This document shows positions 1 to 10,349 of a stretch of 64,000 bases of DNA, piece by piece. This DNA comes from Chondrus crispus (Eukaryota; Rhodophyta; Florideophyceae; Gigartinales; Gigartinaceae), in contig NW_005179033.1 in NCBI RefSeq assembly GCF_000350225.1, forward strand, positions 145,569 through 209,568, read 5' to 3'. Position numbers and translations under genes: made by a program. Numbering within the stretch: the stretch's first letter is position 1; each line of letters starts with the position of its first letter. The notes below the pieces were generated by a model. It was not told where the DNA came from. It saw only the letters and a program-made list of their open reading frames with translations, and searched no databases.

Positions 1-851
1 ATTGAAGCCGCCCAGGACTACAACCTTGACCAAACGAACAAACTTGCTTTCTTCCACAACATATTCGATCGTGAGGCGAAGATATTCTATCGAGTGAAAG
101 TGAGGGATAAGTGTGGAAACTTTGGTGAAGCATGCCAAGCTATGTAAGACGAGTACAACAGCATCACTCGGCAGAACCGAATCAGAAAGTACCTCCAAAG
201 CCTAAGACTCCACTCTTTGATGCATGCCAAGAAGCTCAATACCGCAGAGGCTTTGGAAGAGTTACGTGAGATTATCACACGTTTTCTCCTCAAGGACCAT
301 GAACTCACCGTTCCGAGTAAGAAAAGGTGGCATACACAAATCTGTCGCTACTGTCCCGTGGGCCGAGTCAATTCTCGCAAAGTTGCAGTGCACATCTAAT
401 CCTTGGGACTTCCAACATTTGTACGCCGCACTCGACGCCGCCTGGCTTCAAGACCAGGAAGAGCAAGAAGGTAGAAAGAAAGATCTGAACATCGGTCAAT
501 CTTCCCTACATAAAGAGATAAAATCTTCATCCAAGTATACTCCTGATCTTTTACTACGAAGGTCAGAAATATTACGGACGACCGAAGAAACCAGGATCAC
601 GCTCATATGCCCCGTTTAGGCCCCCACAAGATAGCATAAAAGCCGGCCAAAATAGGTTCGATCGTTACGGCAACCCCAGGCTTTGCAACAACTGCCACCA
701 CCCCAAACATTTCATCAGGGACTGCCCCAAACCTCGAAACGTGATGCGAAATATCTCATCGCAAGTCAGGAGATATCCGAAGAGAAGTCATCAAATCCTT
801 TCCGAACTCTGTCAACAAGTAGAGGACGTCTTGTTCTCTCCAGACGAATAA
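1..851 (+). pseudogene. gag: copia-1 gag, broken, with CCHC zinc knuckle
   Basis: Gag packages the element RNA into particles. The window opens inside this gene in frame 1, which carries an in-frame TAA at about 148. The same frame then runs on to about 390. Later parts are in frame 2 (to about 540) and frame 3 (about 560-851), so at least two frameshifts have occurred. The frame 3 part contains a clear CX2CX4HX4C zinc knuckle at 684-725 (Cys at 684, 693 and 723, His at 708) just after a basic stretch, as in copia Gag C-termini. The frame ends with TAA at 849-851. The zinc knuckle is seen directly; the Gag assignment also rests on position upstream of the protease. Confidence 0.8.
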
Positions 852-1261
852 TACCCTTCTGCTGCCCTTACAAGGGAAAAATTCAATCAGGAGGACTCCA
901 CCTCATCCGAGGATGAGACGCATGAACATCCCGATAAAGGAGGACAAGTATTCCACGTTACTGGTTCTGAGAATCGGGGAATTGTATCAGTCCTGAATGC
1001 AGAGGATTTTTGAGGAGAGGCAGTCTAGTTTGCCGTCGTAGTTTGAAGTCGAAAGAAAATGACCCTTACTACGAGACTATCCTCAAGAAAAAACGGTCCA
1101 GGTACAAAATCTCGCGCAGGTCAAGGATAGCCTATGACATACGAAGAAACCGGCGTCTCAGAAAATTTTCCAGCGATGCAATGACCAATTCTGTGTTAAA
1201 CTCTCGCCGAGGTCTTTCACATATGCGAATCAATTTGGATGAACGCAGAAAAGACTGGCAG

Positions 1262-1549
1262 GGAGCTTGAATCGATACTGGAGCACAACGCACTGTTATC
1301 GGACTACTTTAGGCCAAAGCATACTGCAGATTTGTAGGATGTAAGTTCAAACTAAAAGCGAACTTCAACCAGTACAGATTTGGTGTTGATGTGCAGAAGT
1401 CAATTGGATCCATCTCAATTCGATTGCCGTTTCTCAAGGGCTTTGTGCCAATTGAAGTTGACGCAGTTAGAGCGAATGTACTTTTTCTTTGGGGATTGGA
1501 CTTGCTCGATAAACTTCATCTTTACCTGGATACGACAAGAAATGTCTAA
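1262..1549 (+). pseudogene. copia-1 aspartic protease remnant
   Basis: This retroviral-type aspartic protease would cut the Gag-Pol polyprotein. Frame 2 contains the active-site motif DTGA (from 1274) followed by a hydrophobic strand. An in-frame TAG near 1310 interrupts it. The frame then continues through a second hydrophobic block, with LWGLDLLDKL standing where proteases have the ILG-type motif, and ends with TAA at 1547-1549. The stop means it is not functional. It lies directly between the gag remnant and the integrase, as expected for copia. Confidence 0.75.
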
Positions 1550-1753
1550 TCAGCTCTCCGGGAAGCGTTCTGCCCCAGTGGTGAGAAAGTTGGGACATGT
1601 CTACCTAGAATGGAATCGTAAAGAGGCAGTACTCTTCTCAAGAAGTGAACTGGTCAAACTTCACAGAGGTTTCGACGCCCAAAGGACACGAAACTTCTGA
1701 ATCTCATCAGAAAAGCTCGGCCGCACGAGGCCACCGAGGCCACCACAAAAGTC

Positions 1754-2917
1754 TTGAAAGAGATTTCTAAGTCATGCAATACTTGTCAAAGGCTTGGATC
1801 ACAACCAACTAGATTCAAGACCACGTTACCCACACTACAAGAAGTTGAGTTCGTTGAAGAAATATCAATGGATCTGATGTTCATTGAAGGAAAAGCAATT
1901 CTGCATATTGTCGACACAGCAACTCCTTTCTGCTCGGCCATATTCTCAGACTCTCAGGGTCACAATTACGGACAATCAGTCAACGGAATATGGCTTGCTT
2001 TCCTTGAAGCGTGGTGCACTCTCTATACAGGATTCCCTAACCGCGTCAGAACTGATACCGGATCCGTTTTCACTTCGCCTAGGTGGAAAGAAATGGCCGA
2101 AAGCGTGGAGATAGAACTTCGAATTTCAGGAGTTGAAGCTCACAACTCATTAGACCTCGTAGAAAGACTACACGCACCCCTCCGAATAATAAATCGAAAG
2201 ATAATATTCGACGTTCCTCAAATTGACCGCAACATTGCATTGAAACCGTCAATAAAAGCCATGAACGATACCAACGGAGATAACAGACTTGTTCCCTCAC
2301 TACTTGTATTCAGGATAATACTAAGATTCCCAATCATTAGCTCAGATATACCCTCTCAGAAAGAAAGAATGCTTGCACTTTCAAAGGCACAAATGGAAAT
2401 GAATGCTGCAGTAGCAGAGAGGCGCATTCTTGCTGCTCTTACCAGATGCATGCCAACCGCAACAGATTTCGTATTTGAAATAGGTCAAGAAGTACTTGTA
2501 TATCAAGAAAGAAGTAAAGAATGGATTGGACCTGCTACCATCACAGGTATAAGGGACAAAATAGCTGATGTCAAGAGCAACGACGGGCAATGGCATAAGA
2601 CCATGAACATGCAACAAGTTAAGCCTTATTGTCGAGAAAGCTCTGAACCAACACACATGCTCTCACGCAACAAGTTCCTGACTACGATGTTGGAGCCGTT
2701 TAAGTCAGAAAACAGACCAAAGCCCTCTATTTTTGATGTAGAACTCACTGAAGTTATCAAACCTGGTGACCCTAGATCGACCGATGAAAGATTCAGAGCT
2801 GCAAAGAAAAAGGAGCTGAAAGGTTTGATTGAAGAAGGAACTTGGAACCTTGTCTGCAAGTCAGAAGTGCTTGAGAACGCAAATATTCTCGGTGGTAGAT
2901 TTGTACTAGCAATATAG
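1754..2917 (+). pseudogene. pol: copia-1 integrase and start of reverse transcriptase
   Basis: The first codons hold the end of the HHCC zinc domain (CNTCQRL). The rve catalytic core follows: MDLMF gives the first Asp, VRTDTGSVF the second, and the third acidic residue falls in a weakened region near VERLHAPL. An SH3-like C-terminal domain (VLVYQERSKEWIGPATI) follows at about residues 250-300. The last 80 residues are the start of the copia RT (AAKKKELKGLIEEGTW). The frame stops at TAG 2915-2917. A second TAG follows at 2942, after which the same RT frame continues to about 3050. It inserts cDNA into the genome when intact; this copy is dead. Confidence 0.85.
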
Positions 2918-4283
2918 GATGAAGGCACTAAAGACGAAGTATAGAAAGCCCGTTTTGTAGTTCAAGGATACAGGGATAAGCTAAAACCGTCTCTTTTCCA
3001 CGATACTGCTACGCCAAGGCAACACTCCACACGAATTTTGATGGGATTGGCTGCAATATGCTGATTCCGATTATTTTCAACAGATGTGACCCAATCATAC
3101 CTTCCAAGCGCGGAAAACTAATGAGGGATGTATACATAATACCGACTGGAGATTTTGAACTGAACCAGGGCAAGTTGCTGAAGTTGCTAAAACAATTGTA
3201 CAGTCTTGCCGACAGTGGTGATTACTGGGGCCGCACCATCAGCAATCACATAACAGAAGACTTCAACATGACCGGAACAACCGGTGATGGAGCATTTTTT
3301 TTCAAAAGCATACGATACAAGCTTGATGACATGGGCCTTACCTACGTAGACGATGACCTCCAAGCAGGCACCAAGGAGTATTCAGATCTCGCCCACAAGA
3401 CAGAAGAGAAGTTCAAGTGTACGGGAAGAGCTTACGATAAGTTCAATTTCGTCGGAGTACAGATTGAGAAAAAGGATTCTGAATACATGATTCACCAAAC
3501 CTCGTACATTGGGAAGATAGAGAAGCTCTTAAACACGGCCACGTACAAGTCATATCGATCTTTAAGAGACAAGTTAGCTTGGATTACGTACATTAGACCA
3601 GATATTAGTTTCTCCATTGCACAAGCCGCCAAGGTTACTGAATCACAGTATACTACAAATCTCAAACTTCAAATTCTATGCATCAACCGCATCATTAAAC
3701 GACTGAAGAAAGAACCATATCTACCACTAACGTATCCCAAACTTGACGATAATCAGTTGCACATCAGAGTTTATTCAGATGCTTCGTATGCAAACAACTC
3801 CGACGGCTCTTCTCAGTTTGGATACATAATATTTCTATGTGATAGCAGCAATCTTTTCCAACCACTCTATTGGTCGTCACATAAGGCTAAGCGATTGTCA
3901 AGATCAGTTTTAGGCAGGGAAACAATGGCCTTTGCTGACTCATTTAATATGGCCTTCATGCTCAGACATGACATACAGAAGATGATGGACATAAAGAAAC
4001 CAATCTTAATGTTTTCGGTAGTCTATCAATATCTGATGTTATCACAAAGGCATCTACAACGGTTGACAAAGTACTACTGATTGACTTCAAGGGAGCCAAA
4101 AAGGCGTTCCAGCAAAAGGAAATGGAACAGATCGGATTCATTCCATCTGCACACAATCTAACCGACTGCTTGACAAGGACTAACGGGAACGATTCAATAA
4201 TCAACACATTAAAAAGTGCACGAATCACGCACCCCGTGAACCAATGGATTGACAGAAGCCAAAATGAGAATACGTCACGTCAG
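2918..4283 (+). pseudogene. pol: copia-1 reverse transcriptase and RNase H
   Basis: The main open part is 3058-4080 (340 codons). It has the fingers/palm motif LKQLYSLADSG and the catalytic box YVDDD, followed by the connection domain with LRDKLAWITYIRPDI. The RNase H domain follows, with VYSDASYANNSDG as its first Asp block and SRETMAF-like helix SVLGRETMAF. After the TGA at 4080 the RNase H tail continues in another frame (about 4122-4283), with the typical copia ending HNLTDCLTR. Gypsy-1 interrupts that frame, and the last two codons and the stop lie at 20419-20424. The catalytic residues survive, but the breaks make the gene inactive. Confidence 0.88.
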
Positions 4284-4903
4284 TGTAGCATAAACCCCCG
4301 GTCGCGTTGGGGGTTTAGCTGTGGTTCTTCGAAGACCTGTGTACGCGAGAGAGGACAAAAACACACACACCAGAAAACAACGCGACCGGTGGTAGCGTGG
4401 TAGAGCGGTGGGGAGCGGACGCGAACACAGTACACGGTAGAGCGGTTCGACGCGCTCGACGCCCCGGGGCGGCGCTAGTTAGCGTTCTAGCACCGACGGG
4501 CGGAGGCGGATCCAGTTCGCGCGCGTACGTTCGCGACCGCTACCCGCGTTAGTTTCTAGTTAACGCGCTCGCGTTAAGAGAACGCGTTTAGAATAAGCGG
4601 ATGCGGTTAGACCTGCGGTGGAAGATCTGGTACCAAGCCCGTGCTTGTCCTTTTTCTCCCACCGCCGCCCGGTTGCCCTGTCGTTTAATATACAAGTGAA
4701 TAATCTACCATACATACTACAATATCTATCTAGTGGCTTACACGGTAAGCTCGCGTTCCTTACTCCGGATTGCCCCACTGTACACGTGCACAGCGAGCAT
4801 CAGGCGCGTACTTATAGCTGCGGGCGCACGCGCTGTCAAACGTGACATGTGTGTACAGTAGCCGCCCCCAGCAGTGAATAATCACCTTCGCGATTATGCT
4901 ACA
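4284..4903 (-). repeat. gypsy-1 3' LTR
   Basis: This is 620 bp with 10-bp perfect inverted termini. Read on the - strand it should have a promoter followed by an R region. An AT-rich TATA-like box (TGTATATTAAAC on the - strand, about 4684-4695) lies upstream of a conserved block with CAAGCACGGGCTTG (about 4635-4650). The same block recurs in the solo LTR at 30078-30731, where it also follows a TATA-like box. The GTCAG target duplication abuts the outer edge at 4279-4283. Confidence 0.97.
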
Positions 4904-4906
4904 TAG

Positions 4907-4915
4907 CCCCCCCTT
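4907..4915 (-). promoter_or_regulatory. gypsy-1 polypurine tract
   Basis: On the - strand the run AAGGGGGGG stands three bases before the TGTAG start of the 3' LTR. This is the expected position of the plus-strand primer. A stem-loop lies immediately upstream (4920-4937). Confidence 0.8.
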
Positions 4916-4918
4916 AGG

Positions 4919-4938
4919 CGTGAACGTCCGCGTTCACT
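4919..4938 (-). repeat. Hairpin next to the 3' LTR, copy 1
   Basis: The + strand reads GTGAACG, loop TCCG, CGTTCAC: a perfect 7-bp stem at 4920-4926 and 4931-4937. A related hairpin occurs at the end of pol (12395-12414) with the same loop and a changed but still paired stem. Confidence 0.7.
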
Positions 4939-4939
4939 C

Positions 4940-5848
4940 TCTTGGTAGGGAGCGAGGGGGGGTTCTAGTCGAGGACGACGAGTCGAGTACCCATGCTTCG
5001 GTATCCACACGTCCACTTCCACCCTCGGCCCGGGGTGTATGCTCCGCGTGTAGCACTGCCTGTGTCTATCCGGTGCGCGCTTCTGATCCCTCATTCACCG
5101 TCGCGGTCCATCGACATGGCCTCTTCCATCGCCCGTCAAGGCGTGCTGGGCCCCGTACGACCAGCAATATGCGTTTTGCGTTTCCGCGGTCTATTCTAAT
5201 GAGCGAGTAGGTCCAAATTTTTCTTCTGCGTCGCCGTCCGGTCCTTCGTGAGGCTCTGAGCGTGTCCTTGCGCATTCCGGGGTTCGACCCGTCATCAAGC
5301 GTGGATCCCCTCATCCCCCTTCCGCTTCCCCTCGAACTCTTTCTGATACCCTCGCATTGCCCATCCGCGAGTGAGCAGCACTTGTTGTTCCGTCTCGTAC
5401 CTCCCCTCCTGGGATACGGCCTAACGCGTTCGTGGGGGTCAGCGGTGACCTATCCATCCGTGTGTGTGCGGCGACCCCGTGTGTCATGCGTGCGAGCCGG
5501 TCTGAGGGCGCATTCATTAGGACGCATGCAGTATGATACGGCGCAGGGGCAAGCGGAGTGCGTACGCTTTGCGCGTTGGCTCGGCGGTGCACCGTGCGTC
5601 CTTCGTGAGAGACGAAATCGGGGTGTAGGATGCAGATGCGGGCGCAGCCGACTAGGTGAAAATTTGCCCTCCATTTTTTCCATTTTTTTCTCTTCCACGG
5701 CCACGACGGCGGCGGACGAGTCAACTGATCGAGCGCCAAAAGCTCTGCCCCGCTCCCCGCTAGTCGCGGGCTGTCCTGTCGTGCCGCTGGAGGTTTTTGC
5801 TCTTGACGCGCTCTCTTCCCGTCTCACCGCGCTCGGTCCTCCCCTCAG
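4940..5848. other. gypsy-1 cargo region, no convincing gene
   Basis: This GC-rich stretch lies between the 3' LTR and the antisense frame. Overlapping frames on both strands of up to 240 codons exist, but their composition (runs of Arg, Pro and Ser) and mutual overlap look like chance openings in GC-rich DNA. It could contain the promoter and 5' leader of the + strand frame starting at 5849. I see no domain in it. Confidence 0.5.
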
Positions 5849-8025
5849 ATGCCCAACCACGTCAACGACAGGGGCTCGGGCCCGCGGCCTTCGGGCTCAC
5901 CTCCTGACCCGCTATCGACCCTGTCGGCCAGCGACGCCGGTCGGGGTACCACAGTGTCACCAAGTGCCTAGGGGAACCCTTTAGGGGAGCACCGTTCCCC
6001 GTTCCAGAGGGCCCGCTCACGCGATTCCACGGTTTCGGTCGTTCTCGACGTCTGTGCGATACCTGCCTCGCAGGGGGAGAGCGCGTCCACGCCGCGCGTA
6101 GGCGGTTTTCTGTTGGCTCCCGCCCCCACGGTGATGCTTTACCAACCCGAAGAGGGTTCATACGGAGCTTGTGGGAGTTGCCGCTGTCCCGGAGCGCCAG
6201 TCAGTGAGCGCGTACGCACTGGGGCGGAGGACACCACCGCCGCGCCGTCCACCACCCAGTGGTTGGGGATGCCTTGGGAAGGTTCCGTGCCGCTCCCTCT
6301 CAGCCGACTGCGCTACCCGTGGCGTCGTCATGCGCGGATTCGAGTCACAGTGGCGGAGTTGCTAGCAAGTTCTGGCCTCCGCCCAGACCTCGTGCGCATT
6401 CGTAAGATCCATGAGGCGGGCTTCGCGGCGGAGTCGTCAGCGGCTCTCGACCGCCTTATGGCCGAGGGTAGGGGCACGGCGTACCAGGTGCCGGACTAGA
6501 TTCCTTGCGATCGCACCTTCGCGTACAGCCCGGCGGAGGCGGAGTACATCGATCGCATGGCCTCTGCCATGTTCTCTGGCCCCCGCGGTGGTCCGCACCA
6601 GTTTGTGTTGTCTGGAATCTCGTCGCTTTACGTGTGCCCTCGGCCGTACGCGTATTCCAAACCACGCGTGTCTCTGCAAAAGTCCGCGAGTGCGTTGATG
6701 CGCTTCCACGGCATTGCGGTTGCGCATCACGACTGGTCGGCGTACAGGAGGATCGATGAAGTCGATGGTCGCGTTTTCCGTTCCGCCTCGTTCGAAGGGA
6801 GACTCACCCCCGCTGACTTCCCGGCCTTACCTGACGCGGTCCGTACTTCCTCCCATCTTTGGGCATCCATCCGCTGCTACCGTTCATCCTGAAGCATTTT
6901 GGATACGCATGTCTCGACCTCCTCCATCCCGCTTGGGGCCTCCTCACGTATAACTGCGAACGCGAATGGGCTTGGTCTATGACCAGCGCCATAATAAGCG
7001 AGGTCTGCGTCAACCGGTGGTTGTTTATCCAGCCCCCCGCCACGCTTGCATATTTGGAGAGGGTCGCTATGGGACTTCCAAATGTGGCACTCCATCCTCT
7101 GGAGTGGCATTCTACGCACTTCCTCTGGACCTTCGGCTCTGCCATTGAGCTTCTGCAACGCGCGCTTCGCGTCGAAGAGGAGGCCCGGCGCCTGTGGACT
7201 GACTTCACGTTCGGCGAGCGGGCGGCGTTCCTGCAATATGATATTCGGAACGATACGTTCGTGTCCTCCTCCGAATCGGGTCCGACAACTCTCCCTCGTA
7301 CGGGCGCGTTCGGGGGCGTAGGCTCCGACGCGCGTGAGGCGCGGCGCAAAAGGTACCGCGATTTGGACGCGGTTAGTCCGACCCTCGACGTCATAGGTGG
7401 TACGCCTTCCCGAGTTGCCAGGCTGTCGGTGGCTGGCCCTGCAGCGAAGCTGGCTCCTGTCGTGCCCCCGGTCCCGCCCCTGGCGCCGCTGGGGTGTGGG
7501 CCTATTCGCGGGTCCGAGGTGCGCGACCTCCCCGTTGCCCGGCGCGAAGTGGCAGACATACCCAAGCTCTCTCGAGCTCTGGGTAATTTACGGGACCGCG
7601 CCTGGTCGGTCAGGGAATTATTGGTAACGTTGTCCACCTGGTTCTTGGAGCGGACGGATGACTCGCACCGCCGAGCCAGTGAATGCGAGCGGCTGTCATC
7701 GGAGTTACAGCTCGCCACGGAGGAGTTACGACGGTCTCGGGAGGATAAGCTCCAGCATATGGACGCGTATGAGCGCGCGTGCGCTGACCGGGACCGGTAC
7801 CGCAGGGAGCGTGACGCACTCCGCAACAGCAGAGCGATGTCTTCCGGCGGGGGTGGCCTACCGCCCCTGAACCCTACTCCTGTGTGGCGGGAGCCTGTCC
7901 GCGATCCGTACGCGCACATTCCAACCTACGCCGAGGTGCACGAGGTCCCTCGTCATCCCAGCTATTGTCCCCCGGACCCCTACGGTGCGGGTCCGGAGGG
8001 AGCCCCGGGTAGGGCTAACCCGTGA
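5849..8025 (+). pseudogene. Unknown ~700-codon frame, antisense to gag-pol, inside gypsy-1
   Basis: A frame opening with ATG at 5849 runs to 6892 with only two in-frame TAG stops (5969-5971 and 6497-6499). Near 6840 it passes by one frameshift into an open frame that ends at 8025. No retroelement domain is recognised. The middle part (about 6890-7150) is hydrophobic and aromatic-rich and looks like a folded domain. A Pro/Arg-rich linker follows. A heptad-like charged helix comes next (about 7630-7830; ERLSSELQLATEELRRS), probably a coiled coil, then a Pro-rich tail. It is transcribed opposite to gag-pol and lies between pol and the 3' LTR, the site where some plant gypsy elements carry antisense accessory frames. 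It may be such an element gene or captured host DNA. Confidence 0.6.
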
Positions 8026-8584
8026 TTTCGAGACTTGGTCATAGTTGCCCGTCGGTAAGTAGTCGTGCGTGTAGATGGTTACCGTAAAAAAAGGGGCTGC
8101 TCAACGGCCGTCTTCTTTGAATATTCTTTTGCAACGCGTCCAAATTTTGCAACGCAACAAGTTATCTTGTGGCAGTGCCGACCGTTTCACACACCACAGA
8201 GGCGGGTTGGCGAATCGTCCGATAGCACGCCGTACCTCCCGTCTCAGCTGACCTGGGACCTTTCTACAGCGCCATCTGCGCTTATCGCTCCTCACGCGAC
8301 CTCCTCCGGTCTCCTTTTGGAACATCCCCTCCCCTTTCTCGCTGTGCTCAACGGGCGACGACGAGTGCCAGAAAGCAGCGGTCAGCGCGGGCAGGGGCCA
8401 CGTGAAGCATGGGGGGGCGTGCCTGCGCGGCGCGACATGCGCGCGTACGCATAGGACAGCCTGATGCTCTTGATCAAATCACCTAAAATTTTCCGAAAAA
8501 ACTCCGGAGGCAATTTTTTGGCCAAAAATCTGGCATGATCGGTGATTGGTGCGCTCTCGTGCGCATGCCAAAAATTTCCGGAAA
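8026..8584. other. gypsy-1 spacer between antisense frame and monooxygenase
   Basis: No gene is seen. A purine run (AAAAAAAGGGG near 8086) follows the end of the antisense frame. An AT-rich patch at 8470-8595 contrasts with the GC-rich flanks and has loosely inverted pieces (TTTTCCGAAAAAACTCCGG and TTTCCGGAAATT). This patch may be the 3' flank that came with the monooxygenase segment. Confidence 0.4.
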
Positions 8585-9930
8585 TTAAAATACGACCGCG
8601 TCGGGCGTAGCCCCTGCGGTGGCACGCTGCTCGGCGTACAGTACGAATGCCATGCCGTACTGCAGCGCCCCAAGAGGAGCGGCTTCCTCGCTTCCGCCGC
8701 GACGGCCTCTGCGTACGGCCTGCGCTTTCGCTCGTACTCTGCAAACGCCTCGAGGTGCCCATCGGGCCAGTGCCAGTACGTGGCGAGCTCCGCCGCGAGG
8801 ACAAAGGCGTCTTCGGCAGCCAGGCATGCGCCCTTCGCCATGTTGGGCGTGACAACGTGCGCGGCGTCGCCGACGAGTGCGACGCGCGGCGAGCTCCAGC
8901 CGGGGAGCGCGCGCCCGTCCTCGATGGCGTGCATGTAGAAGGCGTGGTCGGGCGTCGCGTCGTGCAGCGACTTGAGCGTCTCGGGCCATGGGCAGGGGTC
9001 GAGCTTTTTGCGCGTGCGCGGCATCTCCGCGGCAGGCATCTTCACCCACCCGTAGGCCTGCGAACCGTCCGCGCTCATGTGGCAGAACGAGGAGCGCAGG
9101 CCGGCGCCGTAGTTGATGCGCATGGTGCGGTCGGCGGGGGGGTCCGGGAGGAGCGCGGCGACGCGGGGATGAACGCCCCCGGCGGAGAGGTCCAGCACGC
9201 CGCGGTAGCACACCTCGCCGCAGAAGGCGACGGCGTCGGGCGCGGCGTCGGGGGCTGACACGTGCCCGCGGAGGCTCGAGCGCGCGCCGTCGGCGGCGAT
9301 GACGATGCGCGACTTAAGCTTGGTCTTGCGCGGGATGGCGGCGGGGTCGTCGTCGTCGGACACGCGGAAGGTGGTAGTGGCAGAGTCGTCGTCCTCGTGC
9401 TCGGTGACGCCGATGACGTCCGCGCAGTACACGATGACGCCCAGCGGGACCAGGCGGTGCAGCTCGCGCATGTGCCGCTCGCGCGACACGAGGACGAAGC
9501 TCTCGCCGGTTCCGTGCGTGACGGCGTCCCTGTTGGGGGTCTTGAGCACGGTGGCGACGGGCGCGGCGGCGTCGGGGGATTCAATGCCCCCCGGGGTGGA
9601 GAACTGCATGTTGCATAGATGGACCGTGTGCAGCGGGAAGCAGTGGGTGTCGAAAAAGTCGGAAGGGACGCCGAGCGTCTTAAGGATGGTGATGGCGGGC
9701 GGCCAGAGGGCGAGATCGACGCCGGCGCCGGCGTCCGCGGGGGAGGTGCGGCGTTCTGGTAAGACGACGCGGCGGCGCAGACTTATTAGCGTGGCGGCGG
9801 CGACCCAGCCGCCGACGCCTGCGCCGACGACGGTGACGTCGCAGTCTGTCCGGAGAGCTGACGGCGGCGTGGCGGGGAGACGGTTGAGGTCGAGCGAGAC
9901 GTGGGTGAGGTCTGGGGATGTGCCCGTGTC
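8585..9930 (-). pseudogene. FAD-dependent monooxygenase (group A type), captured copy in gypsy-1
   Basis: Group A flavin monooxygenases (UbiH/PHBH type) use FAD and NAD(P)H to hydroxylate aromatic or isoprenoid substrates. On the - strand a frame open upstream of the ATG at 9609 encodes the Rossmann motif GAGVGG (about 9809-9826) followed by the expected basic strand. The DG-type motif AADGARSSLRGH and the second FAD motif GDAAHVVTPNMAKG with AAEDAF complete the fold. Near 8690 the open frame leaves the natural one. The adjoining frame, ending LGALQYGMAFVLYAEQ and TAA at 8585, reads as a better C-terminus, so a 1-base shift is likely. No ATG precedes GAGVGG in its own frame. It sits downstream of pol on the same strand as gag-pol. 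The specific substrate cannot be told. Confidence 0.85.
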
Positions 9931-10349
9931 TGCGGCGGAGGCGGCGGCGTGAGGAGGCGGCGCAGGAGGACTTTGGAGCAGCCGGTGAGCGGGGTGGCGT
10001 GCTTGTTGAGGCGGTCCGAGGCGAGGTCGTAGACTTCGCCGAGGAAGTGGGTGGCGAACTGGGTGAGCAGGATGAAGAGCCAGCCGCAGAGGAAGGTGGG
10101 CGGGTGCAGCGAGGGGGCGAGGAGCGCGGCCGCGAGGTAGGTGGTGGCCGAGAGTACGGTCATCTTCGCGCGCGAGAGCCGCACGAGATTGCGCAGCATC
10201 GGCGCGGCGGTGGAGATGGAGGGTGTCATGGTGGCGGTGGCGGCGGCAGTGGGGCGGACTGAGGGAGAGCGAGAGCAGTGCAAGTCCATATCACGAACTG
10301 AGAGCCAGATCGATGCGCGTGACTCCCTATCTGGTAGTGCCGTGTGCAA
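9931..10349 (-). pseudogene. UbiA-family prenyltransferase N-terminal fragment in gypsy-1
   Basis: UbiA enzymes are membrane proteins that join prenyl chains to aromatic acceptors. The - strand frame from an ATG at 10349 (or inner ATGs near 10289 or 10229) encodes a typical first membrane helix with RLSRAKMTVLSATTYLAAAL, a second helix, then the first Asp-rich motif in the form GEVYDLASDRLNK. TPLTGCSKVL follows, matching the family's PLTGGSGVL. The frame then degenerates into Pro/Ser/Arg just where the monooxygenase frame takes over, in a different phase. The remaining helices and the second Asp-rich motif are absent. It is therefore a truncated third of a prenyltransferase joined to the monooxygenase, either by a frameshift in a former fusion or by joint capture of neighbouring genes. 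Confidence 0.75.

Larger units (their letters stand above)
1..4283 (+). mobile_element. copia-1: decayed Ty1/copia retrotransposon, 5' end outside window
   Basis: The order gag, zinc knuckle, protease, integrase, reverse transcriptase, RNase H, all on the + strand, is that of Ty1/copia. Stops and frameshifts break it throughout, so it is an old inactive copy. Its 5' LTR would lie left of the window. At 4283 the pol frame is cut by gypsy-1. It resumes at 20414, where two more codons and a TAG (20422-20424) follow once the duplicated GTCAG is collapsed. A purine run (20423-20430) and TGTGGAAAAA at 20431 then look like its polypurine tract and 3' LTR start. Confidence 0.9.

Noticed and set aside
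4122..4403. Shared protein tails ending VVAW at 4403 and 19913
   Set aside because: The tails come only from reading into the two identical LTRs; no gene is implied.
5262..5984. 240-codon + strand frame
   Set aside because: It overlaps frames on both strands, has a Ser/Pro/Arg-rich chance composition, and is out of phase with the better frame starting at 5849.
6804..7919. 371-codon - strand frame
   Set aside because: It mirrors the + strand frame 6859-8025 in GC-rich DNA; its Ser/Arg-rich composition has no domain and it is the shadow of the better + frame.
8647..9258. 203-codon + strand frame
   Set aside because: It lies antisense to the FAD monooxygenase, whose motifs are clear; the Arg/Gly/Val bias is that of a reverse shadow.
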